Made by a program: the position numbers and the translations under genes. Source: Polyangiaceae bacterium (lineage in GTDB: Bacteria; Myxococcota_A; Polyangia; Polyangiales; Polyangiaceae). From it: a stretch of 44,515 nucleotides of DNA. Positions 1-7,418 of the stretch are shown here, in pieces. The stretch lies in the NCBI GenBank assembly GCA_013361525.1, contig JABFXY010000227.1, positions 1-44,515 on the forward strand, written 5' to 3'. The notes under the pieces were generated by a model. The model was not told the origin of the DNA and did no database searches. It worked only from the letters and a program-made list of their open reading frames with translations. Position 1 is the stretch's first letter, and each line of letters starts with the position of its first letter.

Positions 1-773
1 GGCCACTTGTCGGTGGTGTCCTTGCGCACGTCGAGCCCGCGCTCGCCGATAATCCGGATACCCGCGAAGCCCGCGCGCTCCAGCTCGGCCACTTGCCAGG
101 CAGGGTCGACGTACATGGTGAGCAGCGTGGAGGCGTAGGCACCATCATTCAGTAGCGCCCAATCTTGGCCGCGGCGCTCGAGCGGCCGAAGCCGTCGGCT
201 GTTTCGATAGCTCCGGATAGTCTGGCCGACTGCGCGTCCGAAACGCGCGACCATTCGGATCGGGTTTGCGGTGAGCACAATGGGGGCAATCGGGCTCTCG
301 ACCCCCGCGAAGCTGCGCAGATTGTGGGACGAGAAGGCGAACGCTCCGCCGGGCCGAAGGACACGCCTCGCAGCTCGATAGACAAGAGAGCGCTCTTCGG
401 GCGGGACATAGTCGATTCCGTTGAACGAAAAGAGAACGACGTCGACGGTGCTGTCTGTGATCGTTGCGAGCTCTCGCGCATCGTCGACGCGAACGTCGGT
501 GCCAGGGTGCTTCGCGCGGCACACCTCGATCATCGCGTGAGACAAATCGAGGGCGATGTAGCGGCGCGCCGGCGCCGAGAAGTATGGCACCGTCCGGCCA
601 CCGCCGACGCCCACGTCGACGATCCGGCCGCCGGACAGCCGCGGCCAGAGGTTGGCTAAGACCCCCACTTCCGCTGGCAAAAGCCCGGAAGAGCCGGCGA
701 ACGCCTGGGAGAGGCCACGTGCCTCCCAAGCGCGTCCGTTCACGTCTGCAGCGCTACCGATCGCCATGGACAT
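1..773 (-). CDS. SAM-dependent class I methyltransferase, 3' part cut by the window edge
   Basis: About 257 codons are visible, with no stop before the window edge, so the C-terminus is missing. The glycine-rich SAM-binding motif I reads VDVGVGGGRT near residue 60 and is followed by an acidic post-I strand (YIALDLS) and by DARELA and VDVVLFSFNGIDYV, the usual order in Rossmann-fold methyltransferases. A later LRPGGAFAFSSHN segment matches the strand after the methyl-transfer site. The family transfers methyl groups from S-adenosylmethionine; the substrate cannot be told from this sequence. Two in-frame ATG codons lie close together at 773 and 767, and I took the outer one. It is on the same strand as the RCC1 remnant and PAS gene upstream, with no sign of coupling. 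Confidence 0.8.
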   Translation of the reverse strand, partial: MSMAIGSAADVNGRAWEARGLSQAFAGSSGLLPAEVGVLANLWPRLSGGRIVDVGVGGGRTVPYFSAPARRYIALDLSHAMIEVCRAKHPGTDVRVDDARELATITDSTVDVVLFSFNGIDYVPPEERSLVYRAARRVLRPGGAFAFSSHNLRSFAGVESPIAPIVLTANPIRMVARFGRAVGQTIRSYRNSRRLRPLERRGQDWALLNDGAYASTLLTMYVDPAWQVAELERAGFAGIRIIGERGLDVRKDTTDKW

Positions 774-895
774 GAAGCTGACAGACTCCAAAGCGCGCGC
801 GACCTCAGGCGAGCGGCGACAGGCAGCGGTCGAGCCGCTGTGACTTTTTTGCAAAGGGACGCAACCCGCCGCCGCGCCGCGCGCTTTCTACGGGG

Positions 896-1333
896 CTACT
901 GCTTCCGTCGCTCGGGCGCCCTAAGCCCCCAGCAAAATACCTCTCCCTCGGTCGAAAGTGCGCATGTCCCCCCCGCGAGGAGCGCGAGCTGCTTGATAGA
1001 CGGCAGGCCTTGGACCTGGATGGGAGCCGCGCGCTCGTTGTCCGTTCCGTCGCCGAGCTCGCCAACGGTGTTGCCGCCCCAGCAAAAAACGGATCCTTCC
1101 TTCGTCGCGCCGCACATATGGAATTGGCCTGAGGCGAAATGCACAAGGGGTGGCAGCGCCGGAAACTCGCGCACGGTCCAGTTCTTCTTCACGTCGCCCA
1201 CGATCTCGGCGAGGTCGTAGAACATCTGTGTCTGCGCGGCATGGCCCGCTTGCCAACATCGGACTCGGCCATTTTTCAAGAGCGCGCACCAGTCGAGACT
1301 GGCGAGCTGAACCGCGTGCTCGACGAGCGGCAC
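896..1333 (-). pseudogene. RCC1-repeat protein remnant
   Basis: A 145-residue reading frame (GTG at 1333) carries about three RCC1-type blades. They show as HMCGATKEGSVFCWGGN, GELGDGTDNERAAP and TCALSTEGEVFCWG, which is the usual C-A-x-x-x-x-G-x-V-x-C-W-G pattern with intervening GxLGDGT loops. RCC1 beta-propellers usually need about seven blades, so this is only part of one. A TGA lies just upstream of the GTG, and no signal peptide or lipobox precedes the repeats. Myxobacteria carry many secreted RCC1 lipoproteins, and this is most likely a decayed end of one. It could still be translated as a short protein, but I favour a remnant. Confidence 0.55.
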
Positions 1334-1434
1334 AGGGGTACGTCAACGGATCAATCCATAGCCCAAGGCCGGCAGGTCGGACTACAGCCGCTCCACGTCA
1401 GTGCCGTCACCTAGTGCCGCGCGGAGCGCCTTGA

Positions 1435-2016
1435 TCAAGATCGGCGCTCTTCGGTGCAGATCCACAGCGCTTGATGAAGGTTTTCGAGCAGCGTCCCTCG
1501 CAGGACGACGCGCGCGCTGCGGATTGCACCATTGCCGAGCGCTACGCGAGCGAGGGCAACACCTTGGTTGGGCAGCTGTTCGATCGCCGAATAGAGCGTC
1601 GATAGAGAGCTGCGAGCGACGAAGGCGCTGAGCGGTTTCGCCCGTAGGGTGTTGAAGCTTACACCGAGCATCAGCGTTGCCGCCGAATTCGCCGCGTGAA
1701 TCGTCGTGAGACGATCCGTCAGAAAACAAGCTTCGCCCATCGCATCGAGTAGCTCGCGATGCTTTCGGCGTTCCAGGTCGACGGCGCGGTAGGCGACGGC
1801 GAGCTTCTCGCGCTCCGCCACGCGCTCCGTCTCGAGCAATTCGACCTGCCGTCGGATGGCCGCCACGCGCTCGAGCCACTGCTCGACGTTCTCGGCCGAT
1901 GACGCCGGCGGCTCCGTCCGCCATTGCTCGAGCTCTGTTCGCAGAGCGCCCAGCCCATCGAGCGCCGCGCTCGTTTCGCAATCGTCGTCCGCCTGGGACG
2001 CGCGCGTCGTCGCCAT
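1435..2016 (-). CDS. PAS-like domain protein with coiled-coil N-terminus
   Basis: The 193-residue protein starts at an ATG preceded by a good AAGGAGG at about 8 bases; in-frame upstream codons exist but lack such a site. Residues 25-100 are rich in Glu, Arg, Leu and Gln (ELEQWRTE, QVELLETERVAEREKL) and are predicted coiled coil. The next 90 residues resemble a PAS fold: LLDAMGEACFLTDRLTTIHAAN, then a conserved-looking LGVSFNTLRAKPLSAFV. No kinase, GGDEF or HTH output is attached, so it may act by protein-protein contact with another sensor. Ligand and partner are unknown. Confidence 0.6.
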   Translation of the reverse strand: MATTRASQADDDCETSAALDGLGALRTELEQWRTEPPASSAENVEQWLERVAAIRRQVELLETERVAEREKLAVAYRAVDLERRKHRELLDAMGEACFLTDRLTTIHAANSAATLMLGVSFNTLRAKPLSAFVARSSLSTLYSAIEQLPNQGVALARVALGNGAIRSARVVLRGTLLENLHQALWICTEERRS

Positions 2017-2205
2017 AACCGCCTCCTTCTTTTGCCGGAGGAGGTCGAGGTAAGAAGAACAGACCACCAGGCCCGCTTTCCCGACGCCAAGCTTCTCAGG
2101 TGGAGCGGTCGTCGTCGCAACGTTCATGCCGCAAAATGCTACGAAATTCTGGCTAGATTGCCCAAACCTGCGCGACAAATGGAGACAGTCGTGGCGAAGT
2201 TGCGC

Positions 2206-2690
2206 GCGACGGTGACCCGCGTCATTGGGCCGCGCATGAACGACATCGCGCAGCGAGGTTGCAAGAGCGCCGTCCCCTGCTTCGAGTGCACGTCGCGATG
2301 ACGAACCACCGCCAGGCGAGGCGCTTCGACAAACTGGACAGCTGCGCCGCGTCCTCGCCCTTATTGCCCACTAGGCCGTCGAGGACCCCCGCACGGACGG
2401 CGTCGGTTTGCAATCTCCCCAAACACCACAATGCCGCGTTGGACAATGAGCGGCAGTCGAGGTCCATGGGTTTGGGTCGCGATGACGACACCGACGTCGA
2501 GGCGCGGTCTTGCTTCATCAGCGCGTCGAAGGCGCTTGGTCGGGGACGAAGCCGGGTGCGGCGGCAAGAAGCTATACACCTCGTCGAAGACGATGAGCGC
2601 CCGGAGCTGCTGCGAGCCGGGGAGTCCGTATCCCGTGTGTAGGTGATCCACGGACTGAGTTGACATGCAATAGGTCGTCGCGGATCCTCC
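2206..2690 (-). pseudogene. Frameshifted HerA/DUF853-like P-loop ATPase remnant
   Basis: Pieces of one ATPase C-terminal half occur in order but in alternating frames on the minus strand. LRALIVFDEVYSFLPPHP and SSPTKR (Walker B region) come first, then an ALMKQ-like piece in another frame, VGVVIATQ back in the first, and MDLDCRSLSNAALWCLGRLQTD with VLDGLVG in the second. Near 2220-2265 a LQPRCAMSFMRGPMTR segment matches the usual end of these proteins. HerA-type ATPases act in DNA translocation and in several defence systems. At least three frame changes are needed to join the parts, and the N-terminal Walker A half is absent, so this is a dead fragment. Confidence 0.65.
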
Positions 2691-2695
2691 CGCGC

Positions 2696-3103
2696 ATGGC
2701 CATTCCCCAACTCAATGAACTGGTTACGAAGTTCGCTGCCGATCTCCAAGACGCATACCGCGCTCAAGCCCTCGAGAGCGTCCAGCGCGCCCTCGGCGGC
2801 TGGGTGAGCTCGGGCAGAACATCGGCGCCTCCAGCTCGCGTCACGGGCGGCGAGATCGGCAATGGTCGTCGTCCGACAACCAAGAAGGCTGGCAAGCGGA
2901 TTCGAAGGAACGAGACCGACCTTCTCGCCGTCGAGAATCGGATCGTCGACTACGTGCGCGCGAACCCGGGCCAGGGGGCCGAGCAGATCAAGGCGGCGCT
3001 ACAGCTTTCAAAGAAGGACTGGACTCTGCCGATCTCGCGCCTCGTCGACGCGCGTAAGGTGAAGGCCAAGGGGGACAAGCGCTCGCGCGTTTATTCGCTC
3101 TGA
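2696..3103 (+). CDS. Small winged-helix-like DNA-binding protein
   Basis: This is a 135-residue protein. I chose the ATG opening MAIPQLNELVTKFAADL because it resembles starts seen in small myxobacterial DNA-binding proteins; another in-frame start lies 12 codons upstream. The middle is basic and disordered (GRRPTTKKAGKRIRR). Residues 80-135 look like a winged helix: ENRIVDYVRANPGQGAEQIKAALQLS as the helix-turn-helix, then ISRLVDARKVKAKGDKRSRVYSL as recognition helix and wing. Its 5' end abuts the HerA-like remnant on the other strand. The target and role are unknown. Confidence 0.65.
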   Translation: MAIPQLNELVTKFAADLQDAYRAQALESVQRALGGWVSSGRTSAPPARVTGGEIGNGRRPTTKKAGKRIRRNETDLLAVENRIVDYVRANPGQGAEQIKAALQLSKKDWTLPISRLVDARKVKAKGDKRSRVYSL

Positions 3104-3150
3104 GCCGCACGTTCGACGCAGCGAGCGCGGACAAGCTGTAGCGCTCTGGC

Positions 3151-3342
3151 TCAATGAGCGCGGAGTCGGCACATTTCCCTTACGAGCCGCTGTCCGTGCT
3201 CCGTCAACCTCAGCTCCTCCAAGAGGATCGCGCGCGCGAGACGCGCGGTCCTCTTTGGCACCAAGTCCTCGAAGCACGCGACCGCTTCGTCAACCAGCGC
3301 CTCGGCCTCTCGCTCCTCTTCCTCTGTCAGGTTGCCGCACAT
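3151..3342 (-). CDS. 63-residue protein, relative of the small protein at 13399-13650
   Basis: This small acidic protein (MCGNLTEEEEREAEALVDEA) is the last gene of the minus-strand operon. An AGGAG sits inside the end of the nuclease-like gene, nine bases before the ATG, and only five bases separate that gene's stop from this start. The core LVDEA-x3-F-x3-VPKRT, followed by an EL-x2-T-x2-G-x-R segment, is shared with the 83-residue protein coupled to the sigma factor at 12719-13402. That sharing supports both as real genes of one family. No catalytic motif is seen. A regulatory or adaptor role would be a guess. Confidence 0.6.
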   Translation of the reverse strand: MCGNLTEEEEREAEALVDEAVACFEDLVPKRTARLARAILLEELRLTEHGQRLVREMCRLRAH

Positions 3343-3347
3343 GACTT

Positions 3348-4235
3348 CTAGCTCCTGTGCGGGGCCCAGACCCGCCGCTCGACAGGCACCCGCTCATAGC
3401 GGTGCCCGGGAAAGAGGTCGCCCGTCGCGTCGTCGATGACATCGTATTTGCGCAACGCGGCACTCAGCTCGAGGCCGTGTAGCTGCCCGGCTTCGACGAC
3501 GCGCCGGAAGATCATCGGGTGATTCAGTCTGCCTTTCGGCGCGACGCCTTGGCGCGCGGCGAGGACGGCCCACGCGGCGTCGCGATAGGACATCGGCGAG
3601 TCGGTGTACCGAGCCCATATGCCGAGACGTTCTCGTCGTGCTTTGGCTCCCGCGGCGAGAAGCCGCGGGCGATGGTCGCCCGCGGACTCGAACACGTAGG
3701 GAAACGCGAGGCCGCGACGGACGAGCTCGAGCGAGACGAAGGTCTTCTTATTCGCTTCCTTGTCACTCGCGTACACGAAGCCGAGCGCGCGTCCGTGGCT
3801 GTCGAGGACGTCGCGGTCGATCTCGATGAGCAGGTAACGCGACCGTGCTTCGACGCGTCGGATGTATTCGAGCGCGGGCTGGTGGTAGGGCTGACAGACG
3901 ACAACGTGTCGGCCCTCCCGCATTTTGTAGAGCGGGCCATTTGGTGCCGGGCGGACGCTCGCGACGTAGTGCGCTTCGGGCGCGTCGAGGCCCGAGAGTC
4001 GGATTGGTAGGTACGGTCGGTCGCCTCCGCGAAGTACGAGCTCGCGCGGCCGCGTGTGGCCTGGCATCGTGACTTCGAGCACACCGCGTTCAGGTCGCCA
4101 GCGCCGGCCGCCGTGAAGCAGCACGATGTCCCGAAGATGAACCGTATCGCCGTCGGGTTGGAGGCGTTCGTCTTCCCGGTAGTCGAGGACGCCCCAAAGG
4201 TGAGGAGTCGCGAACCACGGTCGCTTAGTTGCCAT
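3348..4235 (-). CDS. Staphylococcal-nuclease-like (SNase/thermonuclease) protein
   Basis: This 295-residue protein has an SNase-like fold signature in its middle. It shows IRLSGLDAPEAHY (R79, D84, E87, matching the catalytic Arg, Ca-binding Asp and catalytic Glu), HGRALGFVYASDKEANKK (R149, matching the second catalytic Arg region) and VSLELVRRGLAFPYVF, then an AGAKARRERLGIW segment like the usual A-x2-A-R-x3-LGLW. No signal peptide is visible, so it is likely cytoplasmic. About 70 extra residues at each end are not typical of plain thermonucleases. Its start overlaps the end of the upstream 112-residue paralogue gene by 11 bases, and a 63-residue gene follows at once, so it belongs to this operon. 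Confidence 0.75.
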   Translation of the reverse strand: MATKRPWFATPHLWGVLDYREDERLQPDGDTVHLRDIVLLHGGRRWRPERGVLEVTMPGHTRPRELVLRGGDRPYLPIRLSGLDAPEAHYVASVRPAPNGPLYKMREGRHVVVCQPYHQPALEYIRRVEARSRYLLIEIDRDVLDSHGRALGFVYASDKEANKKTFVSLELVRRGLAFPYVFESAGDHRPRLLAAGAKARRERLGIWARYTDSPMSYRDAAWAVLAARQGVAPKGRLNHPMIFRRVVEAGQLHGLELSAALRKYDVIDDATGDLFPGHRYERVPVERRVWAPHRS

Positions 4236-4563
4236 TGGTCCTCGCTTTCGGGCGCCGACTCTCGTCGAGGCCCAACCACCTGCGGTGGTCGCGGCGGGTG
4301 ATCAGAATGCCCGCGATCTCAGCCCACTCATCCCACCACGCGTGAAGCTCCGCGAACATCGCGCGCTTCGGCCCCGGTCCAGCGCAAGCATGGAGCAGAC
4401 GCCAACCTTGATCGTGCGTCGCCGCGTCGTAGCCAAACGGCTGGAGGCGACGACGGATCTCCACGTGCCGTACGGCCATGAGAAACTTGAGCGCGCGCAG
4501 CATGATTTGCTGCCGAGGTGGCAGACGCGCGAGCGCTCGTGCTTTCCGCTCCTCTGTGGCCAT
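4225..4563 (-). CDS. Short member of a tandem paralogous family (112 aa), unknown function
   Basis: This is the shortest of three consecutive related proteins. Its first half (LKFLMAVRHVEIRRRLQPFGYD, GWRLLHAC) matches the N-terminal modules of the two upstream genes. Its second half (ELHAWWDEWAEIAGILITRRDH, WLGL) matches their C-terminal modules. The 90-120-residue middle domain of the other two is absent, so it looks like an internally deleted copy or a minimal form. Three bases separate it from the upstream gene's stop, and its end overlaps the nuclease-like gene. I recognise no known function; the all-helical look and repeated Trp residues suggest a small scaffold or binding module. Confidence 0.7.
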   Translation of the reverse strand: MATEERKARALARLPPRQQIMLRALKFLMAVRHVEIRRRLQPFGYDAATHDQGWRLLHACAGPGPKRAMFAELHAWWDEWAEIAGILITRRDHRRWLGLDESRRPKARTNGN

Positions 4564-4566
4564 GGC

Positions 4567-5256
4567 TCAAACCGCTTCTGCTCGTCGACCGGCAAGGCCG
4601 AGCTGTTCGAGGTACGCCGGCTTTTGAATCAACACGCGCGCGAGCTCGGACCACTCGTCGTACCAAGCGCGCAGCCGCGTGAGCCGCGCGAGCTCCTCGC
4701 CTTCCTCGGTCCGCGTGCTGTTCGAGCTCGAGCCGGTCGCTCGCTGAACCGTGCGAACGAGCGCGCGAAGCCGCTGGCGTTGCTCGCGACCGAGACCGCG
4801 CGTCTCGAGAAAGGCGAGCGCGGCCTGGTCGTCGTCGCGAAGCTCCTCGCGCAGCGGATCGTTCTCGAACGCGTCGAGCCGATCGAGCAGCCGAGCGACC
4901 CCGTCGACGGCTTCGGGTCCGGCCGCCGGCTCGAGCCCCGACATCAAGAAGCTCGCCTGCGGCGGATAGCGATGCGTCAGGGTCGCGCGGACGAGAGCGA
5001 ACCCTCGCTCGTCCCACTCGTCGAGCTCGCGCAGCGCTTCAGCGACGTCGATACCGAGGTCCTCGATATCGGTGCCCGGCGCGACCGTGCATGCGTGCAA
5101 GAGCTCCCAACCTTCGGTCGCGTCTTCGCGCGTAAACCCCACGGTGAGCAGGATGGCGCGAATCGACGCGTTCTTATGGATTCCACGCAAGAGCGCGAGT
5201 GCGCGATAAGGTGTCGCCTCGAGCGTCGCCTTTGCGTAGGTGACTTTCGTGGTCAT
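4567..5256 (-). CDS. Tandem paralogous family member 2 (229 aa), unknown function
   Basis: A GGAGGA six bases before the ATG sets the start. Three modules can be seen. The N-terminal one (residues 15-60) has IRAILLTVGFTREDATEGWELLHAC. The middle (75-170) has RELDEWDERGFALVRATL, then LLDRLDAF, DDQAALAFLETRGL and LRALVRTV. The C-terminal one (185-225) has LTRLRAWYDEWSELARVLI and LEQLGLAGRR. The neighbour at 5342-6169 matches along its whole length, and the 112-residue gene matches only the two ends. No signal peptide, membrane segment or catalytic motif is visible. It lies between its two paralogues, ahead of an SNase-like gene, in one transcription unit. Confidence 0.7.
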   Translation of the reverse strand: MTTKVTYAKATLEATPYRALALLRGIHKNASIRAILLTVGFTREDATEGWELLHACTVAPGTDIEDLGIDVAEALRELDEWDERGFALVRATLTHRYPPQASFLMSGLEPAAGPEAVDGVARLLDRLDAFENDPLREELRDDDQAALAFLETRGLGREQRQRLRALVRTVQRATGSSSNSTRTEEGEELARLTRLRAWYDEWSELARVLIQKPAYLEQLGLAGRRAEAV

Positions 5257-5277
5257 TCGATTCCTCCGACCACGAAA

Positions 5278-5318
5278 GGGAGCTGCCAGCCGACGCGCGT
5301 CGTCGGCCGACAGCTCCC
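5278..5318 (-). terminator. Strong hairpin between two paralogous genes, terminator- or attenuator-like
   Basis: Arms at 5278-5295 and 5301-5318 can pair over 18 positions (two G-U wobbles) around a five-base loop. On the minus strand the hairpin is followed by TTT only. It sits between the stop at 5342 and the next start at 5256, so it may end part of the transcription or protect the RNA rather than stop it fully. Confidence 0.55.
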
Positions 5319-5341
5319 TATTTGTTAGTGCTTACTTCGCC

Positions 5342-6169
5342 TCAGTCGCTTCCACCCGCAGCGGGCGCGCCAGGTGCGGGAGAGGGCGCTGCGGGCGTCG
5401 TCTCCTCTTCTTCTTCAGCCGCCGCCGAACGGCGCTGGCTACCGAGGCCCATGCGGATCAGGTGATCGCGTCGCGTGACGACCGCCTTCGCGATCTCCGC
5501 CCACTCCGCGTACCACTCGCGCAGGTGCATTAGCTTCGCGACGCGGTCCCGCTCTCGCTCCTCTCGATTCGTCGGCAGCGGGCTCACCGGATTCGCCTGC
5601 TTCGCCGTCGTGATCAGCGCGCGAAAGCGGGCGCGCGCAGCTTCGTTGATTCCACGCTTCGCGAGAAGCGCGACCGCAGCCTGATCCTGGTCGCGCGTCG
5701 CCGGATCGCGACCGTTGCCGGTCGCCATCGCGTCGATGCGGTCGAGCAAAACCTCCATGTTGATCACCGCGCCCGCGCCCTTCACAGGGCCGATCCCCTC
5801 GAGCACGTACTCGGCCTGCGCCGGGAACCGCTGCAGCGACGCGGTCGCGATGCGAAAGATCTTCTCGTCGGATTCGTCGAGCTCGGTGATCGCGAGGCGC
5901 GACGCCTCGTCGCTGATCCACGTGACCGCCGGGCCCATCCCCGACACTTCACGCAGACGTCCCCAGCCGACCTCGTGCTCGGCCTGGTCGTAACCGCACC
6001 CCTGCAAGAGCGCGCGCACTTCCGGTTCGGTTCCGACCGTGCGCAGGAACGCGTGCGTGCGGTCGGGGATGGTTTCGAGTGTTCGTCGCGTGACGTCCGG
6101 CTCCGCCGGGCGCGCGACGACGGGGATTTCGTTCGTGGGCGTACCTCCGCCCGGAGTCGTCGTCGTCAT
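5342..6169 (-). CDS. Tandem paralogous family member 1 (275 aa), unknown function
   Basis: This is the first gene of the operon. I chose the ATG at 6169 (MTTTTPGGGTPTNEIP) because GAGAGGA lies eight bases upstream and because the 113 in-frame codons before it are low-complexity repeats without family similarity. Residues 28-75 hold the N-terminal module (RALLQGCGYDQAEHEVGWGRL). Residues 95-195 hold the middle module (ITELDESDEKIFRIATASL, LLDRIDAM, DQAAVALLAKRGI, RFRALITT). Residues 205-250 hold the C-terminal module (LMHLREWYAEWAEIAKAVV, TRRDHLIRMGLG). The tail is Glu, Ala and Pro rich. Function is unknown. A strong hairpin separates it from the next paralogue. Confidence 0.7.
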   Translation of the reverse strand: MTTTTPGGGTPTNEIPVVARPAEPDVTRRTLETIPDRTHAFLRTVGTEPEVRALLQGCGYDQAEHEVGWGRLREVSGMGPAVTWISDEASRLAITELDESDEKIFRIATASLQRFPAQAEYVLEGIGPVKGAGAVINMEVLLDRIDAMATGNGRDPATRDQDQAAVALLAKRGINEAARARFRALITTAKQANPVSPLPTNREERERDRVAKLMHLREWYAEWAEIAKAVVTRRDHLIRMGLGSQRRSAAAEEEEETTPAAPSPAPGAPAAGGSD

Positions 6170-6375
6170 GGCAATCGTCCTCTCGGCCGGCGACCTTCGC
6201 CGAGCCTCTAATGAGAACTGGTCGCGAGCTTTCGAAAGTGTCGGCCTCGCAAGAAAAAAAGAGCACGCCGACGAGAATCGCTCCCACCTTGTGGGCGCTG
6301 ACCGCGTCGAGCTGCTCGCGCGCCCAGGCCGAGCCCGATCTCTCGGATTTTTCGACGTCGCGCGCAGACCCATCG

Positions 6376-6634
6376 GACCGGTGCAATCGGTTTTCGACCG
6401 GTGCAATCGCCGGAGAGACCGGTGCAGTCGCTGGAGGGACCGGTGCAATCGCCCGCGAGCGGCCCTGTCGTCGGCGGGTACCACCGCTGCCGACGAGAAT
6501 TCAGGCACTTACAACGGTCGAGGGCGCCGGTGCAGGCGGTGGAAGCGGCGGTGTCGGTCGGTTGCACCGGTGGTTTTTCGGGGATCACCGGCGGATCGGG
6601 GGCTTGCACCGGCCCTTCCGCGGATTGCACCGCC
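6376..6634. repeat. Array of a 14-base motif, four direct then three inverted copies
   Basis: The motif GACCGGTGCAATCG occurs at 6376-6389, 6396-6409, 6417-6430 (one change) and 6438-6451, so the spacing is 20-21 bases. Inverted, slightly diverged copies (GGTTGCACCGG, CTTGCACCGG, GATTGCACCG) lie near 6560, 6603 and 6623, and a weaker copy near 6525. The spacing near two helical turns and the overall dyad recall iterons or clustered operator sites. A replication-relaxation-type remnant lies 400 bases away. The link is inference. Confidence 0.5.
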
Positions 6635-6911
6635 CCTCCGACCCTGGTCGTTGCGGCGGCTCTCGGCGACTGTTCCGGTCCTGCTGTCGCGCGCACCGGG
6701 CGGAGACCGGGTCGCGGGGTGACAGTTCAGACCGACAGCCTCGGTGACAGTCGCTGCGAGCTTGGTTCGCAGAATCCGGTGTCTTCGGGGTTGAAGACCG
6801 GCTGCCTCGTGGACACCGCTCACGACCTGAGGTGGCACCGTGCGCGACGATGGGCTCGCCGTAGGTAGTGCGCTCGGCGAGCACGACCGAGGAGAGCAAG
6901 CGGGGGCACGG

Positions 6912-6935
6912 GGACGGGCGGTGGCCCGCCCGTCC
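6912..6935. repeat. Perfect hairpin, 10-bp stem and four-base loop
   Basis: GGACGGGCGG and CCGCCCGTCC pair perfectly around TGGC. It lies downstream of the qat operon and the replication-relaxation remnant in the minus direction. No T-tract follows on either strand, so its use as an intrinsic terminator is uncertain. Confidence 0.45.
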
Positions 6936-7004
6936 AGAAAAGCGCGTTCCTAGATGAGCGCCAACACCTGGGCGCCTGGTCGCGCACCCTGCGACGCCTC
7001 TCAG

Positions 7005-7350
7005 TTACGGCCCTTCGATGGCAGGCTGAGGCTCTCCCTCGAGCGTGCGCGTGATGGGACCCACGACACGCTCCGGCCCGCTCGGACGGAAGTCGTCGAC
7101 CTGACCAAAGAGGAACATCGCGGGGGGGAGGACCAGTGGCTTCGCGCGCCACCTCCCGAAGACGAGCCTCGCGGCGCCGGTCCGGGACGATCGTGAGGAC
7201 GCGAAGCGCCTTCACGCCGTATGTGCGTTCCGGCCCTCTCTGCTTCGACCACGCCTCGTATGCCCGGAACTTCTCGGCGAGCTTCGTGGGCGATGTGGTT
7301 CCTCGGTCGAGCTCCACGAGGCGAATGCGGTGGAACCCATCTGAACTTAC
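7005..7350 (-). pseudogene. Replication-relaxation family protein, C-terminal remnant with frameshift
   Basis: Reading from 7350, IRLVELDRGTTSPTKLAEKF, then YGVKALRVLTIVPDRRREARL match the nuclease-like C-terminal half of replication-relaxation proteins, which are linked to plasmid or ICE replication. At a run of seven C residues (G run at 7122-7128 on the plus strand) the frame changes. Removing one C joins ATGPPP to MFLFGQVDDFRPSGPERVV and a stop at 7005. The N-terminal half is missing: a TGA lies 11 codons before the first usable start. It is therefore both truncated and frameshifted. Confidence 0.5.
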
Positions 7351-7418
7351 TCACTTCATCCCAACTCGGGACCGCGTGGGCAACTGGTGGTCAACAGATG
7401 GGGCGCCGTTTCATGTGG

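Larger units (their letters stand above)
6170..7004 (-). other. Gene-poor stretch with repeat array and hairpin
   Basis: I see no credible gene here. Open frames exist on both strands, but they owe their length to the 21-base repeat period (seven residues, giving DCTG-like peptide repeats in more than one frame). The stretch contains the motif array at 6376-6634 and a perfect hairpin at 6912-6935. Confidence 0.5.

Noticed and set aside
6376..6634. CRISPR-like array
   Set aside because: Units are 14 bases with 6-7-base spacers and include inverted copies; there is no repeat/spacer structure and no cas gene.
6208..6868. Long overlapping open frames on both strands, 160-230 codons
   Set aside because: Their length comes from the 21-base repeat period and high GC. 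They have no start signals or family similarity.
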